A stretch of 64,000 nt of DNA from Arsukibacterium sp. UBA3155. GTDB lineage: Bacteria; Pseudomonadota; Gammaproteobacteria; Enterobacterales; Alteromonadaceae. The notes beneath the pieces are model-generated. The model was not told the DNA's origin. It saw nothing but the letters and a program-made list of their open reading frames with translations, and did not search any database. Shown here piece after piece: positions 8,999 through 19,700 of the stretch (position 1 is its first letter; each line of letters begins with the position of its first letter). Position numbers and translations under genes: made by a program. The stretch is taken from positions 62,001-126,000 of the forward strand of contig DEYP01000025.1 of the NCBI GenBank assembly GCA_002364615.1, given 5' to 3'.

Positions 8999-11050
8999 TC
9001 ACTTCAAAACCTGCAGCAAATTACTACTCTGATCGGTCCAGCTAACGTCGCGGTTAAGCGCCGACGGCCAAGAACTTAGTGCTTGCTGAATTACCGGCTG
9101 GCTGATAAAACGCTGGTTAGCGGTAATTAGCACCCACTGGGCTGCCGGATTAATACCTTGCGCTTCAGTCGCTACAAAATAGGCTTGCACACCCAGCTTA
9201 GCCGCCTGATTACGCAATAAGCTGGTTAAATCCAGATAATTATTCGAGACATGCACTGCCAGCACGCCGTCGCTTTGCAAGTGCTGCCAATACAGCTGCA
9301 TGGCTTCACTGGTCAGCAGATGCTGCGGAATACTGTCGCTGCTAAATGCATCGAGCACCAATACATCAAATTGTGCGCTGCCCTGCTGTAACTGCTCTGC
9401 CAGAGTCAGCCTGGCATCACCCTGCACAATTTCAACTGTTGCTGCACTGTCACTCAGATAACTGAAATACTCCGTAGCCACTTTAATGACGGCGGGGTTT
9501 AGCTCGTAGAACTGCATGTTGTCACCTGATTTACCATACACCGCCAGTGCGCCCGCTCCCAGGCCAACCATGCCAAAGCTACGGTGGCGCAACTGACTAA
9601 TATTACGGCTAGGGGCTGCAGGCAAAAAATGCTGCAGAGCTAGCGCTGCACCGGTACCAGACCGGTAATAACTTTGGGCAACACCGGATAGTGGCGGTTG
9701 AAGGTACTGAGCACCATGGCTGGTGGTACCGTCAATCAGCTGCCGTTGCAGGTGGTTGTTTACGGTAAGATCCCGCACCACCAGGCTGCCATAAAAATTA
9801 CGCTCGCTGTACACATTATGCTGGCCCAATTGCCATTCCAGGCCAATAACACTGAAGCCGAACAAAATGCCGCCGCTTAACCACAAACCCTGCTGCCAAC
9901 GTGGCGTTGCTGCACGATCTGGCCACAGCATTAGCAGATAAATCGCCAGCAATACCAGTAAAAACTCCCAATATTGGCTGAATAAAAGCGGTGCCAGTAA
10001 ATTAACTGCAGCACTCCCTATTACTCCGCCCGCCGCCAGCAGCAAATAATAGCCCGTTAAGTATTGAGGTTCAGGTTTTAAGCGGGCCAGCTCGCCATGA
10101 CACAGCATACAACCGCTGAATAGAATGGTCAGGTACAACAGCAGTTGTGAAATAAGATCGAACTGGCGCCCCAGATAAAACAACAACAAACCAAATACCA
10201 TACTGAGGCAGAACACATATAACCAGAGGCTGCGCTGATACCAATGGGGCTGATTGAAGACCACGATGTAAGTGGTTAAATATAAACAAAGTGGCAACAC
10301 CCATAAAAAGGGTACCGGAGGCACATTTTGGGTAAGTTGCTGTGTCACCGCTAACAGCAATACGACACCACAGGCCGATAATGCCAGCCAGCGCACAGCA
10401 TAGCGTTGATTAACGCGGGCACTGATGCCCCGGATAGCAGCGGATAACTGGCCAAGTTCGCGCCACATTAACAACAGACAGCAAAGGGTAAACAACACAA
10501 AACCTATTACCCAGTACTGACGCTGTTCGCTCAGGCTGAATAACGGCTCCATAATAAACGGATATGCCAGTAAACCACCCAGCGAGCCGGCATTAGATAA
10601 CGCATAAAGCCGGTAGGGTGAGCGCAGCGGGAAACGGCTGGCAAACCAGTGCTGCAACAGTGGGCCAGTGGCGGACAGCAATAAATACGGCAGGCCAACC
10701 GTGACAGTTAGCAGCAGCAGAATGGCAGAAAGTGGTGAAACTGCGGTATCGGGAATGAGTGTTTCCTGCCACAGCAGTGGCAAACAAAGCAGCGCCAACA
10801 GCAATAAACTGCTGTGAACCAGCCGCTGTTGTTGCGGCTTCAGATAACGGCTAAGCAGGTGCGCATAACCGTAGCCGGCCAGCAACATGCTCTGAAAAAA
10901 TAGCATACACGCCGTCCATACCGCCGCCCCGCCACCAAAGAAAGGCAGTAGCTGTTTAGCTAACATCGGCTGCACCAGAAACAACAACGCGGCACTTATC
11001 AGAATCGTCAGAGGAAACAAGGCCAAAGCAGGCTCCACAATTAACAGCAA
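8999..11050 (-). CDS. Membrane-anchored spermidine-synthase-like protein
   Basis: A protein of up to 683 residues. The first ~430 residues hold about twelve hydrophobic segments (for example LTILISAALLFLVQPMLAK and LLLLLTVTVGLPYLLLSATG). The last ~250 form a Rossmann methyltransferase-like fold of the spermidine synthase family: GMVGLGAGALAVYG, FYELNPAVIKVA, VQGDARLTL and VLVLDAFSSDSIP. Real aminopropyltransferases usually have an Asp-based catalytic motif where this has DAFSSDSIP, so polyamine synthesis is doubtful and the substrate is unknown. The start is uncertain: TTG at 11050 or GTG at 11038, neither with a good ribosome site. It is divergent from the YfcC gene and stands alone. Confidence 0.8.
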   Translation of the reverse strand: MLLIVEPALALFPLTILISAALLFLVQPMLAKQLLPFFGGGAAVWTACMLFFQSMLLAGYGYAHLLSRYLKPQQQRLVHSSLLLLALLCLPLLWQETLIPDTAVSPLSAILLLLTVTVGLPYLLLSATGPLLQHWFASRFPLRSPYRLYALSNAGSLGGLLAYPFIMEPLFSLSEQRQYWVIGFVLFTLCCLLLMWRELGQLSAAIRGISARVNQRYAVRWLALSACGVVLLLAVTQQLTQNVPPVPFLWVLPLCLYLTTYIVVFNQPHWYQRSLWLYVFCLSMVFGLLLFYLGRQFDLISQLLLYLTILFSGCMLCHGELARLKPEPQYLTGYYLLLAAGGVIGSAAVNLLAPLLFSQYWEFLLVLLAIYLLMLWPDRAATPRWQQGLWLSGGILFGFSVIGLEWQLGQHNVYSERNFYGSLVVRDLTVNNHLQRQLIDGTTSHGAQYLQPPLSGVAQSYYRSGTGAALALQHFLPAAPSRNISQLRHRSFGMVGLGAGALAVYGKSGDNMQFYELNPAVIKVATEYFSYLSDSAATVEIVQGDARLTLAEQLQQGSAQFDVLVLDAFSSDSIPQHLLTSEAMQLYWQHLQSDGVLAVHVSNNYLDLTSLLRNQAAKLGVQAYFVATEAQGINPAAQWVLITANQRFISQPVIQQALSSWPSALNRDVSWTDQSSNLLQVLK

Positions 11051-11235
11051 GGTTAAAAGCCGCCAAGCCTATACAAACAACAGCCCACAGGCAAGTGGCA
11101 GCAGTGGATTGAAAGTGACGGCTAAAATTTGTGAGCCGGCCACGCTTGGGGTAGACTCCGGTGCTTTACATCAGAATAACGCTGCGTAAACCGCACATTT
11201 AACAAGCAATATTTTAGTTATGGGAACCATAGACC

Positions 11236-12681
11236 ATGGGAAGATTTAAAGTACCTCACACCCTTACCCTGCTGTTTTCTATGATGGTAATCGCGATGAT
11301 TGCCACCTGGATAGTGCCGCAGGGCTCTTTTGAAATGCAAACACTGGAGTCTGGCCGTCAGGCTGTGGTGCCGGGTACCTTTACCCTGGCCGAAGATAAA
11401 AATTACATGACGCCGTGGCAGTTACTTACTGCTATCCCCCGCGCTTTTGCCAGTGCTCAGGACGTCATCTTCTTTGTGATGATTTTAGGCGGTGTGTTGT
11501 CGATTGCCCGTGCTACCGGCACTGTCGATGCGTTAATCGGCCGGATGCTGGAACGCTTCGGAGAAAAACCACACATTTTAATCTTTATGGTGGTGTTCTG
11601 CTTTGCCATGGCTTCCAGCTTTATTGGTACCGCCGGTGAATATATTCCCTTTGTGCTAATTCTGGTCGCGCTATGTAAAGCAATGCGGTTGGATGCCATG
11701 ACCGCCGTGGGCATGACAGTCGCCGGCTACGGCATTGGTTATGGCGTATCGGCAGTCAATCCTTTTACCGTACTGATTGCCCAGCAAATTGCCGGTATCC
11801 CGCCGCTATCAGGCAATTGGTTACGCTTTGCTATATTTCTGCCCTTCGTGCTGATTGGTTTTCACCATGTCTGGAGCTACGCCAAAAAAGTGCTGGCAAA
11901 CCCAGCTAATTCGATGGTCGCCGACTTGCCCTGCCCGCTCGGTGATAGCAAAGCAGTTGATTACCCAAAGCTGGCGCTGAAACATAAACTGATCCTAACC
12001 AGCTTTGTCGCCACCATTGCGCTGGTAGCGTATGGGATCAAAGCACATGGCTGGTATCTGTACGAGCTAAGCGCTTGTTTTATTGCCTGGGGTCTGGCCA
12101 CAGTGGTAATCAGCAGACTTAGCGCCGATATCGCTGCCCAAAAATTTATTGATGGCGCTATGGAGCTGACTACCACCGCGATCCTGATCGGGGTTGCCCG
12201 CGGCATTTCTCTGGTAATGGAAGATGGTCAGATCCTGCATTCGCTGGTGCATGGTATGTCACTGCCCTTATCTTACGTAGGTGCTGAAATTGCGGTAGTA
12301 GGAATGCTGATTATTCAAACGTTGCTTAATTTCTTTATTCCCTCGGGCAGCGGCCAGGCATTTGTCACCATGCCATTAATGGTGCCGCTGGCAGACTTGC
12401 TGGAAATACCGCGCCAGGTTGCCGTACTGGCTTACCAGTTTGGTGATGGTTTTTCTAATATGATCATTCCAACTAATGCCATATTGATGGGAATTATCGG
12501 TATTGCCGGAATTCCCTATGGCCATTGGGTACGCTTTTGCCTGCCGCTGATTCTGAAATTGATGCTGGCGGCGTCGTTGGTGCTGGTACTGGCCGTCGTA
12601 TTTGGCTACGGTGATGATGTGCAGCCTCCTGCCACGCAAAACAGCACAGTTATCAGCAATAGTGACAGCAACAGCAATTGA
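11236..12681 (+). CDS. YfcC family transporter (DcuC-like C4-dicarboxylate/basic amino-acid carrier family)
   Basis: A 481-residue integral inner-membrane protein with about twelve membrane spans, an N-terminal PHTLTLLFSMMVIAMIATWIVPQG segment and the family motifs SSFIGTAGEYIPF, GYGVSAVNPFTV and NFFIPSGSGQAFV. These match the YfcC branch of the C4-dicarboxylate anaerobic carrier family, often annotated as a basic amino-acid or peptide-linked antiporter. The real substrate cannot be read from sequence. The tail after about residue 465 is polar and low in complexity (Ser/Asn-rich). A hairpin follows the stop, and its neighbours are transcribed independently or face away. Confidence 0.85.
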   Translation: MGRFKVPHTLTLLFSMMVIAMIATWIVPQGSFEMQTLESGRQAVVPGTFTLAEDKNYMTPWQLLTAIPRAFASAQDVIFFVMILGGVLSIARATGTVDALIGRMLERFGEKPHILIFMVVFCFAMASSFIGTAGEYIPFVLILVALCKAMRLDAMTAVGMTVAGYGIGYGVSAVNPFTVLIAQQIAGIPPLSGNWLRFAIFLPFVLIGFHHVWSYAKKVLANPANSMVADLPCPLGDSKAVDYPKLALKHKLILTSFVATIALVAYGIKAHGWYLYELSACFIAWGLATVVISRLSADIAAQKFIDGAMELTTTAILIGVARGISLVMEDGQILHSLVHGMSLPLSYVGAEIAVVGMLIIQTLLNFFIPSGSGQAFVTMPLMVPLADLLEIPRQVAVLAYQFGDGFSNMIIPTNAILMGIIGIAGIPYGHWVRFCLPLILKLMLAASLVLVLAVVFGYGDDVQPPATQNSTVISNSDSNSN

Positions 12682-12690
12682 TTAAAGACC

Positions 12691-12723
12691 TTCAGGCAGT
12701 CAGCAGTTGCCGCGCTGCCTGAA
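12691..12723 (+). terminator. Hairpin after the YfcC-family gene
   Basis: TTCAGGCAG at 12691-12699 pairs perfectly with CTGCCTGAA at 12715-12723 across a 15-base loop, 10 bp after the stop codon. No T-run follows, so intrinsic termination is likely only partial. Confidence 0.45.
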
Positions 12724-12775
12724 CATTGACATTGAATGCCGCCAGGTTTAACGTGCGGTTAACTCTGAACTATGG

Positions 12776-13429
12776 ATGTTGATATTGCTGATTTTTATCA
12801 TGATGCTGGTGCTGTTATCCGCATCGGCGCTGGCTGCTCCAGCACCAACCGATACGTCTCCGCCACAGCTGCATCTCCCTGCTGGAGCCACTGACAATGT
12901 CAAAAGTAATCCTGATACTATTCCAACCAATACCATTACCGATTGTGGTCTTAACGAAGCAGCCCAACAACTTGCTTTGTTGATTATTCAGGACCCGCTA
13001 CAGCAACGAACCCGGCTGAGTTGTCATCCGTTACTCGCCGAAGCGGCGGCCGAAAAAGCGAAAACAATGGCTCAAAAAGGCATTGTTAATCATTATGTTG
13101 GTGGCTTAGGTGCCAACCAGAGACTAAGAATGATTGGTTATCAGCTACCGCCTTTTTACAGTGGGGCTATAGGTAATCAGGTTGAAGCAGTCGCTGGCGG
13201 CTATAGCACTGCCGAAGAAGTGTGGGCTGCGTTCAAAGCCTCTAACGGACATCGCAGTCATTTGCTTGGTGAGTTGCCGTTTTATCGGCAACAGCTGCAC
13301 ATAGGTGTCGGCTTCCACTACAAATGGTCAAGCCCGCATGTTGAATACTGGACAGTGTATATTGCCCGGGAAGCGGTGGCAGAGGACATAGATGTGACAT
13401 GCTATGATATTGGCTGCATACCACCATAA
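12776..13429 (+). CDS. Exported CAP/SCP-domain protein
   Basis: A 217-residue protein with a leucine-rich signal peptide (LILLIFIMMLVLLSASALAAPA), a Pro/Thr-rich linker (about 22-60) and a CAP (SCP-like) domain (about 70-205). Visible family features are HPLLAEAAAEKAKTMAQKG, the histidine in IVNHYVGG, VWAAFKASNGHRSHLLG with Asn-Gly-His, and the C-terminal WTVYIAR strand. Bacterial CAP proteins are secreted or periplasmic and their activity is mostly unproven. Four cysteines, two of them near the C-terminus (CYDIGC), may form disulfides. The aceK start lies 14 bp after its stop, so the genes could share a transcript although the functions look unrelated. Confidence 0.8.
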   Translation: MLILLIFIMMLVLLSASALAAPAPTDTSPPQLHLPAGATDNVKSNPDTIPTNTITDCGLNEAAQQLALLIIQDPLQQRTRLSCHPLLAEAAAEKAKTMAQKGIVNHYVGGLGANQRLRMIGYQLPPFYSGAIGNQVEAVAGGYSTAEEVWAAFKASNGHRSHLLGELPFYRQQLHIGVGFHYKWSSPHVEYWTVYIAREAVAEDIDVTCYDIGCIPP

Positions 13430-13443
13430 AAAGAATAAAAACC

Positions 13444-15207
13444 ATGACGAAAGCCCAACAAATTGCTGAAGTGATCTTAAAAGGTTTCCGCAAACACTTC
13501 AGGGTGTTTCAGCAAGTTACCGCGCTGGCCCGACAGCGGTTTGAGCAGGCAGACTGGCTGGCTTATCAGCAAGATAGCTCAGAACGGATCCAGTTTTACG
13601 ACAAACGGGTAAATGAGACGATTAGCGAACTTCGCGAGCAATTACCCCAGGCGTGTTTAAACGAGCCATTATGGCAACAGGTGAAACAGCAATATCTGCA
13701 ATATCTGCTGTTTCATCCGCAAGCAGAACTGGCAGAAACATTCTACAACTCGGTATTTTGCAGGCTATTTGCCCGCAAGTACTTCCACAACCAAAATATT
13801 TTTGTTGAATCCACGCTAAATCAGCAGCATCTGCCAGCACCGATCTCTTCGGTATATCAAAGCTATTTTCCAGCTGAAGATGGCTTAAAGCAAAGTATCC
13901 GGCATATTGTCGCTGACTTTGCATTTAACACCCCTTTTATTAATCTTGAGCGCGATATCCGCTATATCGTAAAAAGCTTTATTCATCAGTCAGAGCATGG
14001 TCGCCACCCGGTACACCAAATCCGTTTTGATATGCTTAAATCGGTATTTTATCGCAATAAAGCAGCCTATATCGTCGGCCGGGTTGTGACCCCCAATGGC
14101 CAACAGCCTTTTATTATACCGCTGTTGCATCAACAAGATGCTGGTCTGTACCTTGATACGCTGCTAACCGATCCACAGCATATGAGTATTATTTTCGGCT
14201 TTTCCCGGGCCTATTTTATGGTGCAGTGCCCGGTTCCTTCTGCTCTGGTCCATTTTTTACGGGAATTGCTGCCTCATAAAACGCTGGCAGAGCTCTATGC
14301 CAGTATTGGCCTGCATAAACAGGGTAAAACCGAGTTTTATCGCGAGTTACTCAGTCATTTGACCAAAAGTAATGACCAGTTTGTGGCCGCCCCCGGTATT
14401 CGCGGCATGGTGATGATGGTATTCACTCTGCCCTCGTTTCCCTACGTTTTTAAGGTTATCCGCGATAAGTTTGCCCCCAGCAAGGAGTTTGGCCGCGCTA
14501 CCGTTAAAGCCCGTTACTTGCTGGTCAAAAAACACGACCGGGTCGGCCGGATGGCTGACACACTGGAATATTCCGATGTGGCGTTACCAAAGAACCGCTT
14601 TACACCGGAATTATTACAGGAACTGACCGACACCATTGGTGGGTCGCTGCAAGTCGACGACGAGCTGGTGGTCATTAAACATTTATATATCGAGCGGCGG
14701 ATGGTGCCACTGAATATTTATCTGGAGCAGGCCAGTGACGATGAGAAAGCCACCATTATGGCTGACTATGGTAACGCCATTAAAGAAATGATTGCTGCCA
14801 ATATTTTCCCCGGCGATATGCTGCTGAAAAATTTTGGGGTAACCCGCCACAAGCGGGTGGTATTTTATGATTACGATGAAGTTCAATACCTGCTGGATGT
14901 CAACTTCCGCTCTTTGCCTAAAACTGATAATTTTGAAGATGCGATTAATGCCGAGGCCAATTGCTGTGCCGCCCCTGGCGACGTGTTCCCTGAGCAAATG
15001 GCGACTTTTGTTACTCCACAGCCGCAAATTCGCCAGCTGCTCTTTAGCAGGCACCCCGAATTACTGGATGCAGCTTACTGGCGCGCTAAACAACAGGCGA
15101 TCAGCAAAGGCGTGGTAGAGGATATTTTTCCGTATCCGGAGAAACTGCGCTTTGGTCTGCGCTATGCTAACCATAATGTTACCAGTGAGACTAACGATGC
15201 CAACTGA
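13444..15207 (+). CDS. aceK: Isocitrate dehydrogenase kinase/phosphatase
   Basis: A 587-residue protein of normal AceK length. It phosphorylates and dephosphorylates isocitrate dehydrogenase, controlling whether isocitrate goes through the TCA cycle or the glyoxylate shunt. The N-terminal ~310 residues are the regulatory domain (AEVILKGFRKHFRVFQ); the C-terminal kinase-like domain includes a glycine-rich segment (APGIRGMVMMVFTLPSFPYV), the Lys in FKVIRDKF, and the late GDMLLKNFGVTRH and VVFYDYDE motifs that supply the catalytic Asp residues. Unlike in E. coli it is not beside aceA and aceB, which lie about 20 kb to the right. The nnr start overlaps its last 11 bases. Confidence 0.97.
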   Translation: MTKAQQIAEVILKGFRKHFRVFQQVTALARQRFEQADWLAYQQDSSERIQFYDKRVNETISELREQLPQACLNEPLWQQVKQQYLQYLLFHPQAELAETFYNSVFCRLFARKYFHNQNIFVESTLNQQHLPAPISSVYQSYFPAEDGLKQSIRHIVADFAFNTPFINLERDIRYIVKSFIHQSEHGRHPVHQIRFDMLKSVFYRNKAAYIVGRVVTPNGQQPFIIPLLHQQDAGLYLDTLLTDPQHMSIIFGFSRAYFMVQCPVPSALVHFLRELLPHKTLAELYASIGLHKQGKTEFYRELLSHLTKSNDQFVAAPGIRGMVMMVFTLPSFPYVFKVIRDKFAPSKEFGRATVKARYLLVKKHDRVGRMADTLEYSDVALPKNRFTPELLQELTDTIGGSLQVDDELVVIKHLYIERRMVPLNIYLEQASDDEKATIMADYGNAIKEMIAANIFPGDMLLKNFGVTRHKRVVFYDYDEVQYLLDVNFRSLPKTDNFEDAINAEANCCAAPGDVFPEQMATFVTPQPQIRQLLFSRHPELLDAAYWRAKQQAISKGVVEDIFPYPEKLRFGLRYANHNVTSETNDAN

Positions 15208-16714
15208 TACCAGCAGCACAACGCAGTTATATCCGGTAGATATCCGCACGTCACAAGTATTGTATAAGGCGCAGAGTATTGTTAAAGCGGAACAACAGGC
15301 AATAACTGAGCTTGGCAGTAACGGCGGCTACGTTTTAATGCAACGCGCCGCAGCGGCTTTACTTAAATTGCTGCAGCAACAATGGCCAGCCCCGTGTAGT
15401 ATTCTGGTGTATGCCGGCAGTGGCAACAACGGTGGCGACGGCTATTTGCTGGCGGCAATGGCCCGGGCCAGCGGCTACGATATCAGGCTGTCGCAGCATG
15501 GCGATCATAGCGCCCTCGGTCCCGCAGCGAAACAGGCGGCGGCTGCAGCCGCTAAAGCCGGCGTGCCTTTGGTAGAGGAGTTTGCCGAAGCACAGCTGTT
15601 AATTGATGCATTATTTGGGACCGGCCTGAACCGGCCATTAGATAAGCCAACCATAGCGCTGATTAATCAAATTAACCACAGTGACAAACCGGTGCTGGCC
15701 GTGGATATCCCCAGTGGCCTGAAGGCAAATAGCGGCGTCGCCATGCCTGTTGCGGTCAATGCCAGCGCTACCCTGAGCTTTATTGGTCTGAAGCCTGGCC
15801 TCTTAATGCAAGATGGCCTGGATCATTGTGGTGAGCTTTGGTTAAGCCCCCTGCAACTAAATGCCGTGCTAGAGAGCATTAAACCAGTGTGTCACAGTAT
15901 TACGGCTAAAGCTTTGCAGAACTTGCTACCCGGGCGTGCCGCCAACAGCCATAAAGGCCACTTTGGCCGTGTGTTGGTTATTGGCGGTGATCACGGCTTT
16001 GGCGGCGCGGCAATAATGACAGCACAAGCTGCAGTAAACTGTGGCGCGGGAATGGTCAGTTTATACAGCCGCAGTGAACATGTCGGCGCCATGCTAACCC
16101 GCCAGCCGGAAGTGATGGTAAGCAGCACAGATTGTGCCCGTCTGCTTCAGGGGGCAGATGTTATTGCCATTGGACCGGGCCTTGGCAGGCAAAGTTGGGG
16201 CCAGGCATTAATGGCCCAGGCACTGGCTACCAATAAGCCTATGCTGCTGGATGCCGATGCGCTTAACTACATCGCAGGCCTGACAGAGAAAGAACAGGCT
16301 GCGCTTAAACGACAAAACTGGGTGTTAACGCCTCACCCCGGCGAAGCCGCCCGTTTACTCAACTGTAGCAGCCAGCAGATCCAGCAAGACAGACTGGCTG
16401 CTGTCAGCCAGTTACAACAGCGCTTTGGCGGCGTTGTATTGCTAAAAGGCGCGGGCACTCTGATATGCGATCAATCCGGCGAGGTAACGTTGCTGGCGGC
16501 CGCCAGCCCGGCACTGGCCAGCGGCGGCATGGGCGATGTGCTCAGCGGCATTATTGCCGCCCTGCTGGCACAAGGGTTAAACGGCGCCGATGCCTGTCAG
16601 CTTGGTGCCTGGTTGCACCTTAATGCCGCGGCCAGTCTGGCCCGGCAACAACCGCGTCCCTGGCTGGTAGCCACTGATTTAATACCACAATTAAAACTAC
16701 AGTTAATTAATTGA
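15197..16714 (+). CDS. nnr: Bifunctional NAD(P)H-hydrate epimerase/dehydratase
   Basis: A 505-residue protein that repairs hydrated, damaged NAD(P)H. The N-terminal YjeF-type epimerase (about 10-220) has the AGSGNNGGDG phosphate-binding loop and LIDALFGTG. The C-terminal ADP/ATP-dependent dehydratase (about 230-500) has GRVLVIGGDHGFGGA, LLDADALN, LTPHPGEAARLL and SGGMGDVLSG, the last holding the catalytic Asp region. The start is placed at the ATG at 15197, inside the end of aceK, because the protein then begins just before LYPVDIRTSQVLYKAQ as in the family; a longer in-frame start would run further into aceK. The usual partner tsaE is not next to it. Translational coupling to aceK is likely. 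Confidence 0.95.
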   Translation: MPTDTSSTTQLYPVDIRTSQVLYKAQSIVKAEQQAITELGSNGGYVLMQRAAAALLKLLQQQWPAPCSILVYAGSGNNGGDGYLLAAMARASGYDIRLSQHGDHSALGPAAKQAAAAAAKAGVPLVEEFAEAQLLIDALFGTGLNRPLDKPTIALINQINHSDKPVLAVDIPSGLKANSGVAMPVAVNASATLSFIGLKPGLLMQDGLDHCGELWLSPLQLNAVLESIKPVCHSITAKALQNLLPGRAANSHKGHFGRVLVIGGDHGFGGAAIMTAQAAVNCGAGMVSLYSRSEHVGAMLTRQPEVMVSSTDCARLLQGADVIAIGPGLGRQSWGQALMAQALATNKPMLLDADALNYIAGLTEKEQAALKRQNWVLTPHPGEAARLLNCSSQQIQQDRLAAVSQLQQRFGGVVLLKGAGTLICDQSGEVTLLAAASPALASGGMGDVLSGIIAALLAQGLNGADACQLGAWLHLNAAASLARQQPRPWLVATDLIPQLKLQLIN

Positions 16715-16773
16715 TTTTTAATAAAAACAGACGTAAATTTAACCTATCCCGCTAACACCGAGAGCAGTATTCC

Positions 16774-19700
16774 TTGATCTACCGTTTTCTGAAAAAATTT
16801 GCTTTGATACTGCCATTTTGCGCAATGAGCCTGCTGGCACTGCTGCCATCGGCTTTTGCCCAGCGCGCTGACAGCAAAAACGACGCGCCGGCCTATTTCC
16901 CACCTGCCAGTGAGTTTTTTACCCGCATAAGCGATCGACAGCAAATTCCCGACAATATTGTCACTAAACTGGCGCAGGACAGTTATGGTCGCTTGTGGAT
17001 TGGCAGTACCGGCGGCCTTATCCGCTATGATGGTTATCGCTTTAGACTTTATGTGCAAGCCGATCAGCATTTGCTGCAAAGTAAAAATCTCAGTAATAAT
17101 GTTATTGCCGGTAATTTTGTCAGGGATCTGTTTCACGCAAATGATGGCACCTTATGGCTGGCTACCGCTCCTGGTGGTATTCAACGTTATGAAAGTAGCA
17201 ACGACAGTTTCTATCAACCCAAAATTACCGCACCAGGCATAGCTGATGATTTTGGCCAACAGGTACAGGCCATAACCGAAGATAGCAATGGCAATATCTG
17301 GCTGGCAGGAAATCAGGGGATAGTACTGCTAAGTCAGAATGGTCAGGTGTTGCAGTTTGTGCCTCCACAGGCTGAGCTGCAAGACATCCGGGCACTATTA
17401 ACAGACCTGCAGGGTAACTTATGGATAGGCAGTCGTTATGGCTTGTTTCTGTTAACCCCGGGTAGCGCCGGACCACAGCAAATACAAACGCCGGACACGG
17501 AACTGGGTCAGGTATTAACCCTGGCCAGGGTGGCAAATGAAATCTGGCTGGGGACCTCGGGTGCCGGAGTCTTTGCTATTGAGCCTAACCGCAGCCTCAG
17601 AAATGTGACAAAGACGATTGAGGCCGACAATACACCAGGCCCGATATACGATATTCTGCAAATTAACGATGATGAGGTATGGCTGGCAGGCTTTGCTGGA
17701 ATTATGCGGCTAAGCACGTCCAGGCAAACGCTGCTGGGTCATTATCAGCATGATATTTCAGATCCCTTTAGCCTGGCTCATGAGGATGTTCGTACATTAC
17801 TGAAAGATCGGGCCGGTAAAATTTGGCTTGGCGGTTATGGCGGCGGCCTGCAGCGCTTTGACGGTCAGGCGGGCGTCAGCACGCTGCGACATAGTCTGGT
17901 AGATGATAACAGCATTAGCAGTGGCAATATCAGCAGCATTCTCGAATTAGCTAATGGCCAGATCTGGCTGGGTAGCCGGGGCAAAGGCGTAGATGTAATT
18001 GATCCGGTCAGCGGCATTGTAGCGCGGCACACGCCACAAGCGAATACCCCCGGTAAATTGGAGCATGGCTGGATAACCGCAATGGTCGAACAAGCCGATG
18101 GCACTATCTGGCTGGGGGTGAACCCGGGGCAGCTCTATCGTTATAATCCGGCTAGCGGCCAGTTTACAATATTAGGACCAGAACACGGTATCTGGCGCAC
18201 CAATGTCCGAACGCTGTTCATTGATAGTCAGCAACGACTCTGGCTGGGTAGCAGTACTGGCGTGGCATTATGGCACACACAGCAGCAACGCTTTGTCCGG
18301 ATCAAACAGACCAACGGTGAACCGTTGCAGGATTACATTAACGCTATCGTAGAGGATCATGACGGCAATATCTGGCTTGGCACTGGTGCCAGTGGGCTTT
18401 ATCTTATTAAACCTGCTACTGAGACTATACCTACCGGACTGGAAATTGAAGGCAACGCGCTAAGCAGTATTAATGGGATGCTTAACGACAGTGAGAACCG
18501 CTTATGGCTGGATACGCCGACGGGTTTGTATCAGTTTAACTATGTACAATATCGACAACAAAAACCGGCTCTGAGTAAAGTAAGCTTTGCTAATAGCAGT
18601 CTTTCTGAAGATTTTGGCGCCAATTTACTGGAAGATAAGCAAGGCAATATCTGGACAGCAAAATACCGGTTTCATCCGGCAACGAACCAGTTGTATCGGC
18701 TTACCCCGGCGGATGGTGTCGATATCGGCACCCCCTGGTATCGCGCCTATACCAAAACCCATAACGGCTTATTATTGTATGGCGGCATTAGCGGTCTGTT
18801 AGTCATCGACCCCGACCAGTTCAGCACCTGGCAGTATCAGCCACCGGTGTTATTGTCAGAACTTAAAGTGCAGGGTCGCAGCCGGCAACTGGCACCTGAG
18901 CAGCAGTCGGTAATCCTTAATGCCGACGAACGCAGTTTCAGTGTTGAATTCAGCGCTTTGGATTTATCGGCGCCGCAACAATTACAATATCGCTACCGGC
19001 TGCAGGGCCTGGATCAGGACTGGCAGTTTTCGGATGCCAGCCAGCGGATTGCCAGTTATACCAATCTGTGGCCCGGCAACTACACGTTGCAAGTTCAGGC
19101 TACTAACCGCGCAGGGCAATGGAGCGATCGTCAAACAGAACTGCAACTCACGGTAAAACCGGCATTCTGGCAACATTGGTGGTTTGTGCTGATGATAATT
19201 TTTAGCCTGTTGCTGGCAATATTCCTGTTGGTGAAGGTACGGACGCGGGTGGCTAAATTACAGGCCAGGGAATTGTCCAGGCTGGTAGAAGAGCGCAGTC
19301 AGCAATTAAAAGTGGCCCAGCAAAGCCTGCTGGAAAACGAAAAGATGGCTGCCTTAGGCCAGACGGTGGCGGGGGTAGCCCATGAAATTAATACACCCGT
19401 AGGCGTTAGCATTACTGCCAGCAGTGCTTTAGCTGGAAAGTTGATTGACTTAAAACAGCATTTCGACAATAAAACGCTCAGTGCCAAGGCCTTCAGTCAG
19501 TTTATTAACGACAGCGAACAACACCTGAGCCTGATTAGCTATAACTTGCAGCGCGCGGCAGATCTGGTGACCCAGTTTAAACAGCTGGCCGTAAATGAAA
19601 GTGCCACCGATACGGTGGTTATTAAGCTTAAGCCCTGGCTACAGCACCTGGTTGCCAGGCTTAACCCACCTAATGCCGCCATTGGCATCATTTTGCAGTG

